Assembly (NCBI GenBank): GCA_037349105.1
Contig: JAYJMM010000009.1
Coordinates: 4,071,001 to 4,135,000 of the forward strand
Reading direction: 5' to 3'
Origin: Limnomonas spitsbergensis
Lineage: Eukaryota > Chlorophyta > Chlorophyceae > Chlamydomonadales
DNA length: 64,000 nt
The notes under the pieces are model-generated. The model did no database searches. It saw only the letters and a program-made list of their open reading frames with translations, and was not told where the DNA came from. The translations under genes and the position numbers were made by a program. Shown here piece by piece: positions 11,901 through 21,400 of the stretch. Positions within the stretch are counted from its first letter, which is position 1. Each line of letters opens with the position of its first letter.

Positions 11901-14585
11901 ATTTCCCCTTCTTGCCTCGTCCCACTGGGAGGGACCACCCTCCCCTCGCTGCTGCATGGGTAAGTGATAATCTTCATAAACCGAACAGTACGGAATTATT
12001 TCCCCTTCTTGCCTCGTCCCACTGGGAGGGGCCACCCTCCCCTCGCTGCTGCATGGGTAAGTGATAATCTTCATAAACCGAACAGTACGGAATTATTTCC
12101 CCTTCTTGCCTCGTCCCACTGGGAGGGACCACCCTCCCCTCGCTGCTGCATGGGTAAGTGATAATCTTCATAAACCCAGCACGGAATAATCTCTCCTTCT
12201 GCCCTTATGCCACTGGGAGGGACCACCCTCCCCTCGCTGCTGCATGGGTAAGTGATAATCTTTATAAACCCAGCACGGAATAATCTCTCCTTCTGCCCTT
12301 ATGCCAATGGGAGGGACCACCCTCCCCTCGCTGCTGCATGGGTAAGTGATAATCTTTATAAACCCAGCACGGAATAATCTCTCCTTCTGCCCTTATGCCA
12401 ATGGGAGGGACCACCCTCCCCTCGCTGCTGCATGGGTGAGTTTAAATGTGCATGAACTGGTATGGAATCATTTCCCCTTCTAAACCCCATCTGGCCAACT
12501 TAATCAATAAGAAACAGAAACTCAACCACAAGGCCACATGAACAACTTTGCTGCATCTTTCTTTCGACGGTAACGGCATGGATGTGGCTTCTGCCCAGGA
12601 TGCGCTGTTCCCCTAACTCTCACACCCCCCACAGGGCGTACCTTTCTTTATTTGTTTCCTTCTTGCCTCATCCCAATGGGAGGGACCTCACGCCCCTGGC
12701 CTCTGCATAGGGTCTATGCGTGCCATGGTATTTTTTAGTGGGTAAGGGACCACCTTTGCTGGGCCGCCCTGCGGCCACCCCTGGGCCGATTCCCACCAAA
12801 CCTGGGCCGGCCTCCGGCCGGTGGCCCAAGCAGCAGGGCTGGTTGCACCAGGGGCTTGTGGCCGGGGGCAACAGTGTAGCTGAACTGCAGCTGATGGTGG
12901 TATACCACTCACTAAAAAAACACTGGATACGTGCGTTGCCTCACCCCTCCTATTTGCCTCCTCCCCTCGCCGTTTGTTAGGTATGTGCCCGTCCTTGCAG
13001 GCAGCGCTGTCGGGAAGAGCGGGGGTGCGTCCACAGGCGCAGTGACTCCCCGCGGGAACTTCCAGGTGAGATGTGAATGAAGATGGCGGGTGGCGACATG
13101 CTCTACCAGGCGCGGTTGGCTGACTTTGCTGAGTTGGTTCAACCAACTTGGTTGTGTTGGTTGTGTTGGCTGAGTCGGTTGAGTTGGTTGTGTTGGCTGA
13201 GTTGGTTGAGTTTCAAATGGGCTGTGTTGACAGAGTTGGCTGACTTGGTCGAGTTTCCAATGGGCTGTTACAAATGCCATCCAGAAACCTGGAATATATT
13301 GCACACTTGAGAAGAAGCAATGCTGAAACTGTCCCGCAGGAGTTCGATATGTCCAAAGGCTACGTGCTCAACCAGGCGCGATTCACTGCGTTCGGCCGCG
13401 AGTGCGAAGTGAACGTCGGGGGCACCGTCGAGGCGGTGGAGGCTTCTACTGGCAGGGATAGCGGCGGCGGCGGCAGCCGCCTTGGAATGTCTTCTCGCCC
13501 CGCGGCCCGGACGCGTGTGCGGGCCACTTTCACAGATGGAGAAATCGTCATTGGGGACGGGCTAGGACAGACCAGGTGGGTGGATGGGGGTACCTTTGGT
13601 TCTCACACATTTTCACACATTTTTACACTGACAGACCGTGTGGATTGTTTCGGGGTGCTTTTGTGTTCAAACATTTTTACACTACTGTCCTGCGGGCCAC
13701 CTTCACACATGTTCACACATGTTCCCCCCTAGCCAGAACAAAATAACGCTCACCACCTCCGTCCCCTCATCCCTAAGTTCCTGCTCCCCCGTCCCCTCGT
13801 CCCCTGTCCCTGGGTTCCTGCTCCCCCGTCCCCTCGTCCCCTGTCCCTAAGTTCCTGCTCCCCCGTCCCCTCGTCCCCTGTCCCTGGGTTCCTGCTCCCC
13901 CGTCCCCTCGTCCCCTGTCCCTGGGTTCCTGCTCCCCCGTCCCCTCGTCCCCTGTCCCTGGGTTCCTGCTCCCCCGTCCCCTCGTCCCCTGTCCCTGGGT
14001 TCCTGCTCCCCCGTCCCTCGTCCCCTGTCCCTGGGTTCCTGCTCCCCCGTCCCCCGTCCCCTGTCCCTGGGTTCCTGCTCCCCCGTCCCCCGTCCCCCGT
14101 CCCCTGTCCCTGGGTTCCTGCTCCCCCGTCCCCCGTCCCCTGTCCCAGGGTTCCTGCTTCCTCATCAGAATGGTATCCCCTTGCGACGACGGACGTCACC
14201 CCTCCTGCCTCACTTCACTGCCCCTCCTCACCCCCCTGACCAGAGCATCATCCTTACCTCCTCCCTCCCTTTTCCCTAGGACTGACCAGGTTGATGGAGG
14301 GGGGTAGTTCCCCCCACACTTGTTCATACGACTGACGCTGTCCCTCCCGCCTCACTCCTCCCTTGCTATTTGTCACCCCTCCTGACCAGAACTTAATCAG
14401 CCTCACCACCTACACCACCTCCTGCCCCTCATCCCCTGTCTTTCGGGTGCAGGTTGCCGATCCCTCTGGGCTGGTTGCGACCAGTTGGTTACGTGGAGAC
14501 CCCGTACCTCGATGACGAGCTGCGCATCAGCCAGGGGGACAAGGGCTCACTCTTTATTGCAGCCAGGGTGAAGGCGCCCAGCTAG
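5984..14585 (+). CDS. PAP/fibrillin family plastid lipid-associated protein
   Basis: Six exons: 5984-6378, 8687-8806, 10791-10931, 11219-11281, 13315-13575 and 14453-14585 (TAG at 14583). Together they make 1113 nt, or 370 residues, with every junction phase matching. The N-terminus MAAASVTMRSYPRAVKPP is Ala/Ser/Arg-rich and lacks acidic residues, as in a chloroplast transit peptide. The PAP domain follows in canonical order: EALKAELQKTIS, SPLIDGRWVLLYTAS across the exon 2/3 junction, TVPQEFDMSKGYVLN, and the C-terminal signature PIPLGWLRP...TPYLDDELRISQGDKGSLF. Fibrillins bind lipids in plastoglobules, thylakoids or eyespots. The in-frame frame is open upstream to 5834; ATG 5984 was chosen for the transit-like start. 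The acceptor of exon 5 (GAGAAG at 13309-13314) is weak but is required by phase and by the conserved Q-x-x-D motif. Introns are full of exon-edge duplicates. Confidence 0.87.
6590..8686 (+). repeat. Fibrillin intron 1: array of copies of exon 2 acceptor and start
   Basis: About 15 tandem copies of the segment spanning the end of intron 1 and the start of exon 2 (AACAGGTTGAACAGCTCACC ... ATCTGCAGGTACTGACAGG). The left block (6790-7370) has a period of about 117 bp. The middle block (7370-8000) has a period of 140 bp. Later units, to 8480, are irregular. A 50-bp sub-repeat occupies about 8470-8650. The only copy with both a clean AG and the PAP-compatible frame is the last one, at 8687. Confidence 0.75.
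8862..9052 (+). repeat. 22-bp tandem array, about 8-9 copies
   Basis: The unit is CAGCTGTCATCCACACTATG plus TG. It resembles the exon 2 segment CAGCTGTCGTCCATGAGCCC at 8751-8770 and lies downstream of that exon, so it looks like a secondary amplification of an exon-edge copy. Confidence 0.8.
9053..9440 (+). repeat. Three decayed copies of fibrillin exon 2 end
   Basis: Units of about 115 bp. Each contains CAGCTGTAATCTGTGAGCCC then CTGTTAGAGGTACCTCATCG, a diverged copy of the exon 2 end (CAGCTGTCGTCCATGAGCCC then TGTTAGGGATACATCC). They are downstream of the real donor at 8807. Confidence 0.75.
9546..10290 (+). repeat. Decayed copies of fibrillin exon 3 acceptor and start
   Basis: At least five copies of the exon 3 start (CATCAG then ATGGGTCCTGTTGTACAC). 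They sit near 9565 (GGTGGTTTCTGCTGCAAACC), 9893, 9970, 10160 (GGGGTCCTGCTGCACACCGC) and 10265 (TTGGATCCTGCTGTACACCG), each preceded by a CT-rich stretch ending in CAG or CA. All lie upstream of the functional exon at 10791. Confidence 0.75.
10350..10785 (+). repeat. Homopyrimidine CCTCCCTCCTCC tract, about 430 bp
   Basis: An almost pure C/T strand made of CCCTCCCTCCTCC-type units, immediately upstream of the exon 3 acceptor at 10790. It acts as an oversized polypyrimidine tract, and such mirror-repeat tracts can form triplex DNA. The long Pro/Ser and Glu/Arg frames on the two strands are by-products. Confidence 0.85.
10950..11165 (+). repeat. Four decayed copies of fibrillin exon 3 end plus donor
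   Basis: Copies at about 10968, 11028, 11092 and 11152 of GGATGTGGCTTACCAGTTC then TTTTACAAGTGGGTTT, the last bases of exon 3 and its donor. They decay progressively with distance from the exon end at 10931. Confidence 0.8.
11285..12470 (+). repeat. 97-bp tandem array derived from fibrillin exon 4
   Basis: About eight near-identical 97-bp units (11395-12170), followed by three shorter variant units to about 12440. Each has an AG acceptor (AACCGAACAG), a body matching exon 4 (TTTCCCCTTCTTGCC ... GGGAGGGACCACCCTCC) and a strong donor CATGGGTAAGTG. Only the first, most diverged copy at 11219-11281 fits the phases of exons 3 and 5. Neighbouring units differ mainly at GGGGCC versus GGGACC, which alternates and suggests a two-unit higher-order repeat. 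Confidence 0.85.
12724..12925. mobile_element. hAT-type MITE, 202 bp, copy 2
   Basis: Related over its length to the element at 3830-4026: TTTTTTAGTGG near the left end, CACTCACTAAAAAAACACTG at the right, and the shared internal words GCGGCCACCCCTGGGC and GCTGAACTGCAGCTG. The left terminus has decayed. The flanks TATGCGTG (12715-12722) and GATACGTG (12926-12933) look like a worn 8-bp target duplication. It lies next to a decayed exon 4 copy inside a fibrillin intron. Confidence 0.78.
13130..13262. repeat. GTTGG-rich short tandem repeat
   Basis: Imperfect 10-bp units of the TTGGTTGTG/TTGGCTGAG type, in the fibrillin intron just before exon 5. Confidence 0.8.
13745..14160. repeat. G/C-strand-biased minisatellite, 32-38 bp, about 11 copies
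   Basis: Units such as GTTCCTGCTCCCCCGTCCC then CTCGTCCCCTGTCCCTGG, within fibrillin intron 5 (13576-14452). The minus strand carries regularly spaced G-runs that could form G-quadruplexes. The Gly/Thr/Gln-rich minus-strand frames here are by-products. Confidence 0.85.
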
Positions 14586-14714
14586 TGAATCTCGGGCAGC
14601 TTTGACAGTCAGAGCAACACATTTTAGGCATGTGACATGTGCCCGTAAACCGGTACAGGCACTCAATATGCTGGCGAAACCGGAACAGGCAACACATAGG
14701 CGTATTTAAGGAGG

Positions 14715-15036
14715 CATCAGAGTGGCGACCCCCGATGATGAGCTGTACATCAATCAGGGGGTCATGGGCTCACTTTTCATAGCAGCCAGGGCGAAGGTTA
14801 TTCTATAATTCGGCCAAGGGGGCATCAGAGTGGTGACCCCCGATCATACGCTGCGCATCAGCCAAGGGGACAAAGTTTCCCTGTTCATAGCAACCAGGGC
14901 AAAGGCGGCCTGCTAGTATGCAGCAGTAAGCAGAAGAGTGAAGAGTGGAGACCCTCCGATGATGAGCTGCGTATCAGCCACGGGGAGAAGGGCTCACTTT
15001 TCATAGCAGCCAGGGCAAAGGTGCCCAGATCATAGC
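14715..15036 (+). pseudogene. Three decayed copies of the fibrillin last exon
   Basis: Copies at about 14722-14805, 14832-14917 and 14945-15035 of the final exon (GATGATGAGCTGCG, ATCAGCCA, GGGCTCAC, TTCATAGCAGCCAGGG). They carry substitutions and small indels. Two end in TAG or TAA at nearly the same place as the true stop. They lie 3' of the functional stop at 14583, so they would be 3' UTR or intergenic. Confidence 0.82.
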
Positions 15037-15074
15037 GGGGCCAGGATGGAGTTTATAATCCTGTATTTCTCAGG

Positions 15075-15455
15075 TTCCTTTCAAAAAACATCCCGGATGA
15101 TGGTGGGGCTATGTGTCAGTGTCAGACGGAAAGGAATAATGTGCACGTCTTCTCTTGAACAATTTAGGTTCCTTTATTTGCCAGTCAGTGCATGATGAAT
15201 AGGGAGCATCGTTTCACGACTTGGCTTACCGGTAACCCTCAATCTCCCTACACATTTTGTAGGATGTGCTCACTGGAATCCTTTGCAAGAACCCTACACG
15301 ATGGGGTTCATTCCTACGCCACATGCTTGTGGTTGTGTTTGCTTGTCCATGAGGGCCACCGTTTCTTGCTTGTTGTCATGTTTGGGGTGGGCTCGCACCC
15401 ATTGCAGGCAGGTGTCCTATGCAACACCTGTGATGCTCCAACGGACTGCAGCACC
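15075..15455 (+). repeat. Dispersed repeat, arm 1 of an inverted pair
   Basis: About 370 bp are related to the reverse complement of about 63170-63541. Shared words include GGGGCTATGTGTCAGTGT, CTTGAACAATTTA, CATTCCTACGCCACATGC and GGTGTCCTATGCAACAC. A shared frame (ESFARTLH...GVHSYATCLWL...LCNTCDAPT) stays open in both copies, with an in-frame length difference. The class is unknown; it may be a transposon fragment. The rest of 14586-16252 shows no gene. Confidence 0.75.
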
Positions 15456-16252
15456 TTAACAGTCCGGCCGATAATTCATCGCCAAATACCCAGGATGGAG
15501 CTTAAGAGCTTAATTGACCCAGAAAGCTGAGATTTCCTCGTCGCAAGCTTGGGATTTAGGCAGTTTCCATGCTAGGCCCCAACAACAAGCATTTATCACG
15601 GAAACATTGTTCGATGTGGCAAAAGGAAGGGCTGTGTATGTCGAAATATACATAAACTTGGATAGGCATGTAAGGTATTTATTTCCTATCATTGCTCATA
15701 CAGGTTGGATGGCACTTCCGCCATACATCCATTGTACTGCTCCGCTCGACTGTACAAATCCCTCAACACCTTCACTACCTGCTGAGAAGCGAGCATGTGG
15801 TACTGCTTGATGAGCATTGCTCTGACAGGGTGGACTCATCAGAAGACGATCCCTGTCAACTAGGGAAAGTACACAACACAAGTGGTCAAGAAATATATAT
15901 ATCCGTACATGTTGCTCCTTTGGTAAAGTCATGTTACAAAACTTCACTTCACAAGCACACACCAGGCACACCCTTGATATCTTACAATCGTACTAAGTAG
16001 CAAAGATTCGCTGTCCAATGATCCGATACATACCATACAATGTAAAAGGACAGGTAGGTATCACCAGCCACCCAGCCAGCCAGCCACCCCATGGTGTGAC
16101 ACCATTGGTGTCCATGACGGTTGCAACCACAAATAATGCAACAATGGGAGGGGGCGGCTAAGCAACTGTTGCATCGGCTCAGTTAGATGTTGCATCCACT
16201 GATCCATTGTTGTCACACATACTCAATGGCATTTAAAAACGTGCGAGGGCAT

Positions 16253-18466
16253 TCATTCGTGCCCGATCCCAAAGCCTCTGCCGCTTGGTTTGTCAGCAGA
16301 AAAAAGGCGCGGGGTCTCTGGCTCGCGACGACTGTCATTGTACCGCCCTTCGTCGGCACCGTGACCTTCGTTCCTGTTCTTGCTGAAGTTGTACTGATTG
16401 GGCTCTGGATCCAGAAGGCCGTACCGCTCCTCTTCAGGATTGTTGTGACGCCCATGTTCGGATTTGTCGGACCGCATCTCCTCATTTCCCTTATCGTATC
16501 GCTTCTGCCCCGAGTCTGTTCGTGCGTAACGGCCAGCAGTTACGGTGGCGGCATCTTGAGCGAGCCCCAAATCATCACCGCGGCCCCTGGCCCCACTTGA
16601 GACGGCCCGCACCTCCCACAACCGCTCCTGGTGCGCCTGAAGGCGTTTGGACGGCGAGTCCGCCGCCCGGAGCGGCATAAGGTCGTCCGGCAGCGTTCGA
16701 GTCCATTGAGCAATGGGCAGAGGAGTGCTGCCGCCGGCATGGGCAAAGGATGCGCCCGAACCCGGTAGTACAACGCCTCCGCCGGCCCGAGGTGCGCCAC
16801 CGCCAACCCAACTAGCTCCGTGGGCTGCGCGTGATCCTGCAGCGGGTGGCAGGCTGGGTGGGTCAAACTCATTGCGCTCCTCCAAGCCCTGATGCCACGG
16901 CTGCGCCAGATCAACCACACCCCTGGTGTACGGCTTGCTTTCCAGGAGAAGCTCCTTGGAAGCTGCCTGTTGTTGCTGTTGTGTGTACTGTTGAAGGATC
17001 TGCTTGCCCTCGAGGTATGGATCCTGAACGCTACTGACGACGGGTTTCAGCAGCTGCCCGGCAGCCGCTGTCGCACTGTGCCGCTGTGGATGTTGTTGCG
17101 TTGCTGGGCCGAGCAGAGCCTGTTGCTGCTGAGTTGGAATGGTACTGTCATACTGCTGTTGGCCAGTACGAGGCCCCGTACCACCTGCAAGATCCAGTAT
17201 CACAGATGCGTACTGCGGCGAGGGGATCTGAGGATATGCTGGGCCCTGTACCGCAGATCTCGGAGGTGTTGCAGGCAGCTGTACGAGGTTGTACTGGAAA
17301 GGTGGTGGGATGGTAGGGTACAGCTGTGCGTACATCTCTTGCCTTTGTGGGTCAGGCTGTTGCGACCGTTGCAACAGGTGTTGAGGATGATGTTGTCGAG
17401 GTTGAGGTTGCTGATGAAGGTGTTGCAGAGCCTCTTGCTGTTGTTGCTGTTGCATATATTGTTGCGGCATCATGTGCGTTGACTGCCCCTGGTTGTACTG
17501 CTGTACTGCTCCCGGCTGCCCGTACTGCTGCAGGTGCTGAGGTTCAGCCAGCTGAGTCGATCCCAGGTGCATGACCACAGTGGGGTCGATGTACTGCTGC
17601 TGAGCTGTCGTACTGCCATAATGCTGTTGGGAGAATGTGGGGATGGCGCCCGTCCCCCACGGCGCCAACGGCTGGTGGTAGCCTCCTTCAGGTGGTACAT
17701 ATCCGCGATTCTGTGGCAGCCACTCTGCTGCGCCGCGCATGTACTGGTGCGCCTGGTCCATGCACCGTGCCCCAGCCGCCGCCGCAGCAGCAGCTGCCTG
17801 AATCAAACTCTGTTGTTGGTCTTGCTGCGCTGGCGTGGGTTGCTGCCCGAGGAGGGGCATGCCTGCGGACCCGGACAGCTGCCCGGGCTTCCAAGGATGT
17901 TGTTGTTGCTGCGCGGGTGACAGCCGGAGGGCAGGGCCAGGCAGACCCAGAAGGCCTAACTGTTGCTGTTGTTGCAGCGGGGTAGGAGGGGGCAGGAAGC
18001 TACCCTGCGGCAGAATCGCAACCGCGGACTGCAATATGCGGCCGCTGCCTGCGCCCATGCCGTACAGTAGTGCCGCCTGCTGCTGCTGCAACTGCTGCAT
18101 CTGGAGCATCGGAGAGGCCCCGGGGGGAGTGTATGCCACGAGCCGGGGCGTGACGGCAGCATCAGAGAACAATACGGTATTACTGAGTTGCCCTCCCCCC
18201 CCCCTGCCGCCGGCAACCAGCTGCTGCTGCTGCTGATGTTGGGTTGCAAGCTCACGCGGCGCACCGATGGGCATCCCGTTGAGGGACAACAGCGGCTGGG
18301 GTGCTGCTGGCATCAAACTGCTGGCAGTGCTGCCACGGCCTCTGCCCGCTGCCCTCCCCAATTCTGTTCCCAGTACGAATCCCGGGCGGAAAGAAATCAG
18401 GCTGGAGGATGAGGATGAGGGTGCAGTGGTATGTTGCGGCGCTCGCATGGGCACCGCATGGAGGGT
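16253..18466 (-). CDS. Last exon of the EF-hand gene: Gln-rich C-terminal tail
   Basis: 737 codons plus TGA at 16253-16255. The acceptor is CCCTCAACAG before ACCCTCCATGCG. The first about 550 residues are Gln/Pro/Ala/Gly-rich with several poly-Gln runs. The end is charged and contains RYGLLDPEPNQ and the terminal GFGIGHE, both matching the [FY]G motif of exon 1. The likely state is a disordered interaction tail. A decayed copy of its acceptor and start lies upstream at about 18570-18710. Confidence 0.8.
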   Translation of the reverse strand, partial: TLHAVPMRAPQHTTAPSSSSSSLISFRPGFVLGTELGRAAGRGRGSTASSLMPAAPQPLLSLNGMPIGAPRELATQHQQQQQLVAGGRGGGGQLSNTVLFSDAAVTPRLVAYTPPGASPMLQMQQLQQQQAALLYGMGAGSGRILQSAVAILPQGSFLPPPTPLQQQQQLGLLGLPGPALRLSPAQQQQHPWKPGQLSGSAGMPLLGQQPTPAQQDQQQSLIQAAAAAAAAGARCMDQAHQYMRGAAEWLPQNRGYVPPEGGYHQPLAPWGTGAIPTFSQQHYGSTTAQQQYIDPTVVMHLGSTQLAEPQHLQQYGQPGAVQQYNQGQSTHMMPQQYMQQQQQQEALQHLHQQPQPRQHHPQHLLQRSQQPDPQRQEMYAQLYPTIPPPFQYNLVQLPATPPRSAVQGPAYPQIPSPQYASVILDLAGGTGPRTGQQQYDSTIPTQQQQALLGPATQQHPQRHSATAAAGQLLKPVVSSVQDPYLEGKQILQQYTQQQQQAASKELLLESKPYTRGVVDLAQPWHQGLEERNEFDPPSLPPAAGSRAAHGASWVGGGAPRAGGGVVLPGSGASFAHAGGSTPLPIAQWTRTLPDDLMPLRAADSPSKRLQAHQERLWEVRAVSSGARGRGDDLGLAQDAATVTAGRYARTDSGQKRYDKGNEEMRSDKSEHGRHNNPEEERYGLLDPEPNQYNFSKNRNEGHGADEGRYNDSRREPETPRLFSADKPSGRGFGIGHE

Positions 18467-21400
18467 CTGTTGAGGGGCAGTGAGGGTGGTAGGGTTCAAT
18501 AGGTGAAGGCTCTGTTGGGAGCACAGTGTTCAGGTTAATAAATACGTGTTGAAGTTGGGGATATCAAGGTCGCATGACCTCTATGCAGAAGATGATCAGA
18601 ATGCAGGATGAGGATGAGGAGGTGGTGGCTTGTTCTGGCGATGACATGGGCACCGCATGACGTGCCTGTTGAGCGACACTAGGGGATAGGGTTGAGCGGA
18701 TGAAGGCTCTGTTGGGGGGCACAGGGTTAGGGTGCAGGAATCAGGAATTGGGGTTCAAGTTGGGGCCTGTTGGGGATGGCAAGCTGGACAAGGAAACTTT
18801 TTGCGCTACAACCTGGTGCGCTACAACCTGGTACCCCACACACCCTTGCATTCCCCTACATGCTCCTGCACGCCCCTGCATTCCCATGCGATTTCCTACA
18901 TGCCCCAGATGGCCACATCCCTAATACCTGCAGCAGCTCATCTGGCGAGGTGGTCAGATCTCGGTCCAGCAGTGTTGTAGACACATATGCCACGGTCACA
19001 TCCAGCTCACGTTTGGACAGGCCCGGCAGCAGGTCAGAGAGGAGCTGAGCCACGGTGGATAGGTTCATGGACCTGAATGGGGGGGGGGGGTTAGTAAGTA
19101 ATTATTAACGTGCCCTGGGGAAGGGGTGAAGACGAGAAGAAGAGAGCTGAGCCACCCTAAACCATCACCAGTAGTCCGTCACCCCCTACACCCTAAACCA
19201 CCCATATCCCCGCACCACCTCAACCCTTAACCACCCCCAACCTCACCTCCCCACTATCCGTAAATATACACCACTCCTAAGCTCTCACCCCCCCAACATC
19301 CTTCAATCTAAACCACTCTGAAGCTCTCACCCTTACAAACTAAACCGATTCCAGCCTCTCATCCCTTATACCCTAAACAAACCCAACCCCCACGCCCCCC
19401 TCAACCCGAAACGACTCCCAACCTCTCACCCCTTCACTCTAAACCGATTCCAGCCTCTCACAAGTCTTCACCCCTAAAACCGTCAATGAGCCCTATCCCC
19501 ACACACCCTACACCTTAGACCACTCTCAACCTCTCACCCTCTTGGTGCTGTGGCTCTTGCTGAGATCCAGAAGCCGCGTCTGTTGGCGTTCAGGAGGCTG
19601 CTCGCAGAATTGAGTGATGCGACGACTGACTCCTCCCCACATGAGATGTGGGACCGATGGGGGCTGGAGGGGAGCATGGCCTGGGGAAGGAGCGAGTGGG
19701 GTCTATGGTCAAAGGGCTGGAGGGGAGCCTCAGGGGTTAGGGGGCTGCAGCCACTGGAGTCAGGCATGCATTTCCGCCATGGTAATGCCATTCAATTTCA
19801 ACATTGGGATAAGAAATTGCATTTGGGGCGGGGGGGAACCATCGCACCTCGTCACTGAGTTAAGCCTCGTGACCAATTTCCCGTTTGGTTTCATTCATTG
19901 GGTCATCCAATTAGATCAGATCAGATCCTGTTCAAATAAGATCCTGGATCTGATCAGATCCTAGTGAACCTACATCGCGTTTGTTGACATGTATGGGTGG
20001 GCCTCCCCATGAAAGTCAAGTGTAGCCAGCAGCATTATATCACATAAAATCCTACTTGTAGATCAGATCCCCATACCTCAGATCCTGGATCTGATTAGTG
20101 ATATTACCTTGTGTATGTCAGCGAGGGTGACGCGTCCGTCCCCGTCAATGTCCAGTGCGGCCAGCAAGAGTGCCGATTCAGACAGGCCCACGAGACCCGA
20201 CACTTCGGAGCACAGGGCCTGCAGGGTCTGCTGATCCAGGCCACGACCGTCACTGCACGGGGAGGGAGGCAGTTCACACATTTGGGGGGCAGCAGTTCAC
20301 ACATGTTTGGGTGAGGATGCAGCAGGCCCACCAGACCCAACACAGTGGCTGATGGTCCATGCCGCAGCCATGACTGAATGAGTGAGAGACGATTCACAAA
20401 TGCATGTGCTGAGGGATGGAAAGTTCACTGATATGTGGAGGGTGAAGCAGGGTGTGTGTGAAGGGGTCTGCTGGTCCAGGCTGCAGCTGAGAATGAGTGG
20501 AGGGGATGCATCTGGTGGGGGTAGGGGGGTATACTGGTCCAGGCTGCGGCTGTTGCTGCAAATGAGGGAGCTCATGGTGTGCAGGCGCTGGCCAGGTCAT
20601 CACAAACCGACCGACCTGTCTTTCAGCTTGAATGTGGTCGTGAGGCGGTACTCGTCAGCTGCCAGCGTCGCCAGCGCCCCGAAGATGCGGTGCACGTGGT
20701 CCGCCCCGCGCGCCGGCAGCAGCGTCAGCTCAGGTCGCTGCAACCGACCGGCCAGTTCCGGGTACGGCTGCGAGGCGGCAGGTGCTAGACCGCCGTCTCC
20801 AAAACCATTTTCCCGCAGCTGCTGCTGGGGCTGCATTGCCCCCACCTCCCGGCCAAGCCCATAACCGGTGGCTGTAGTGCCTGTACCGCTGCCCATGCTG
20901 CCATCTGGCACGTAGTACAGTAGGCCTGAGGCGTGGTCTAGCAGGTAGGCAGTAGAAGGGTCTGACGGGAGCTGAAAGGGGGACAGATGGATGATGTCCC
21001 GCTCGGAGTGAACATTACTTGTACCGCCCGGGCCTGCCAGTGGGGACGGCCGGAGCGGCTCAGGCCTGTCGGGCGTGAAGGAGGGCGGGGGCCATTTGAT
21101 GGGTCTGTGTGAAGGAGGGCGGAGGGCCTTTGTTGGGTCTGTGTGTGCATGATCAAGTGTAAGACTGACGGATCGAGCTCTTGAGTTGGAAACTCGCATA
21201 AGCCCGATAAGGCGGAAGAATTAATGTTTGGGCTCAGCTGTAATTCAGCTACTGTATCTGTGAATAGAGAAGAGAGGGATGTGAGATTCGTATTCTTGTG
21301 CTGCGTGCCGTCCATAGATATAGATATCATAGATCTCAATCCCCAAAGTCCTGTGTTGCCCACACATATATAGAACTCACAGATCTAAATCCGTAACACC

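Noticed and set aside
12640..12720. Candidate fibrillin exon 4 near 12650
   Set aside because: It resembles exon 4 but has an in-frame TAG and no usable donor. The copy at 11219-11281 fits both neighbouring phases.
13340..13575. Exon 5 of fibrillin starting at the CCCGCAG acceptor (13340)
   Set aside because: It would leave a phase mismatch with exon 4 and remove the conserved Gln before the EFDM segment. The upstream AAG acceptor (exon start 13315) restores both.
13750..14199. Gly/Thr/Gln-rich 149-residue minus-strand frame
   Set aside because: By-product of a 32-38 bp minisatellite inside a fibrillin intron.
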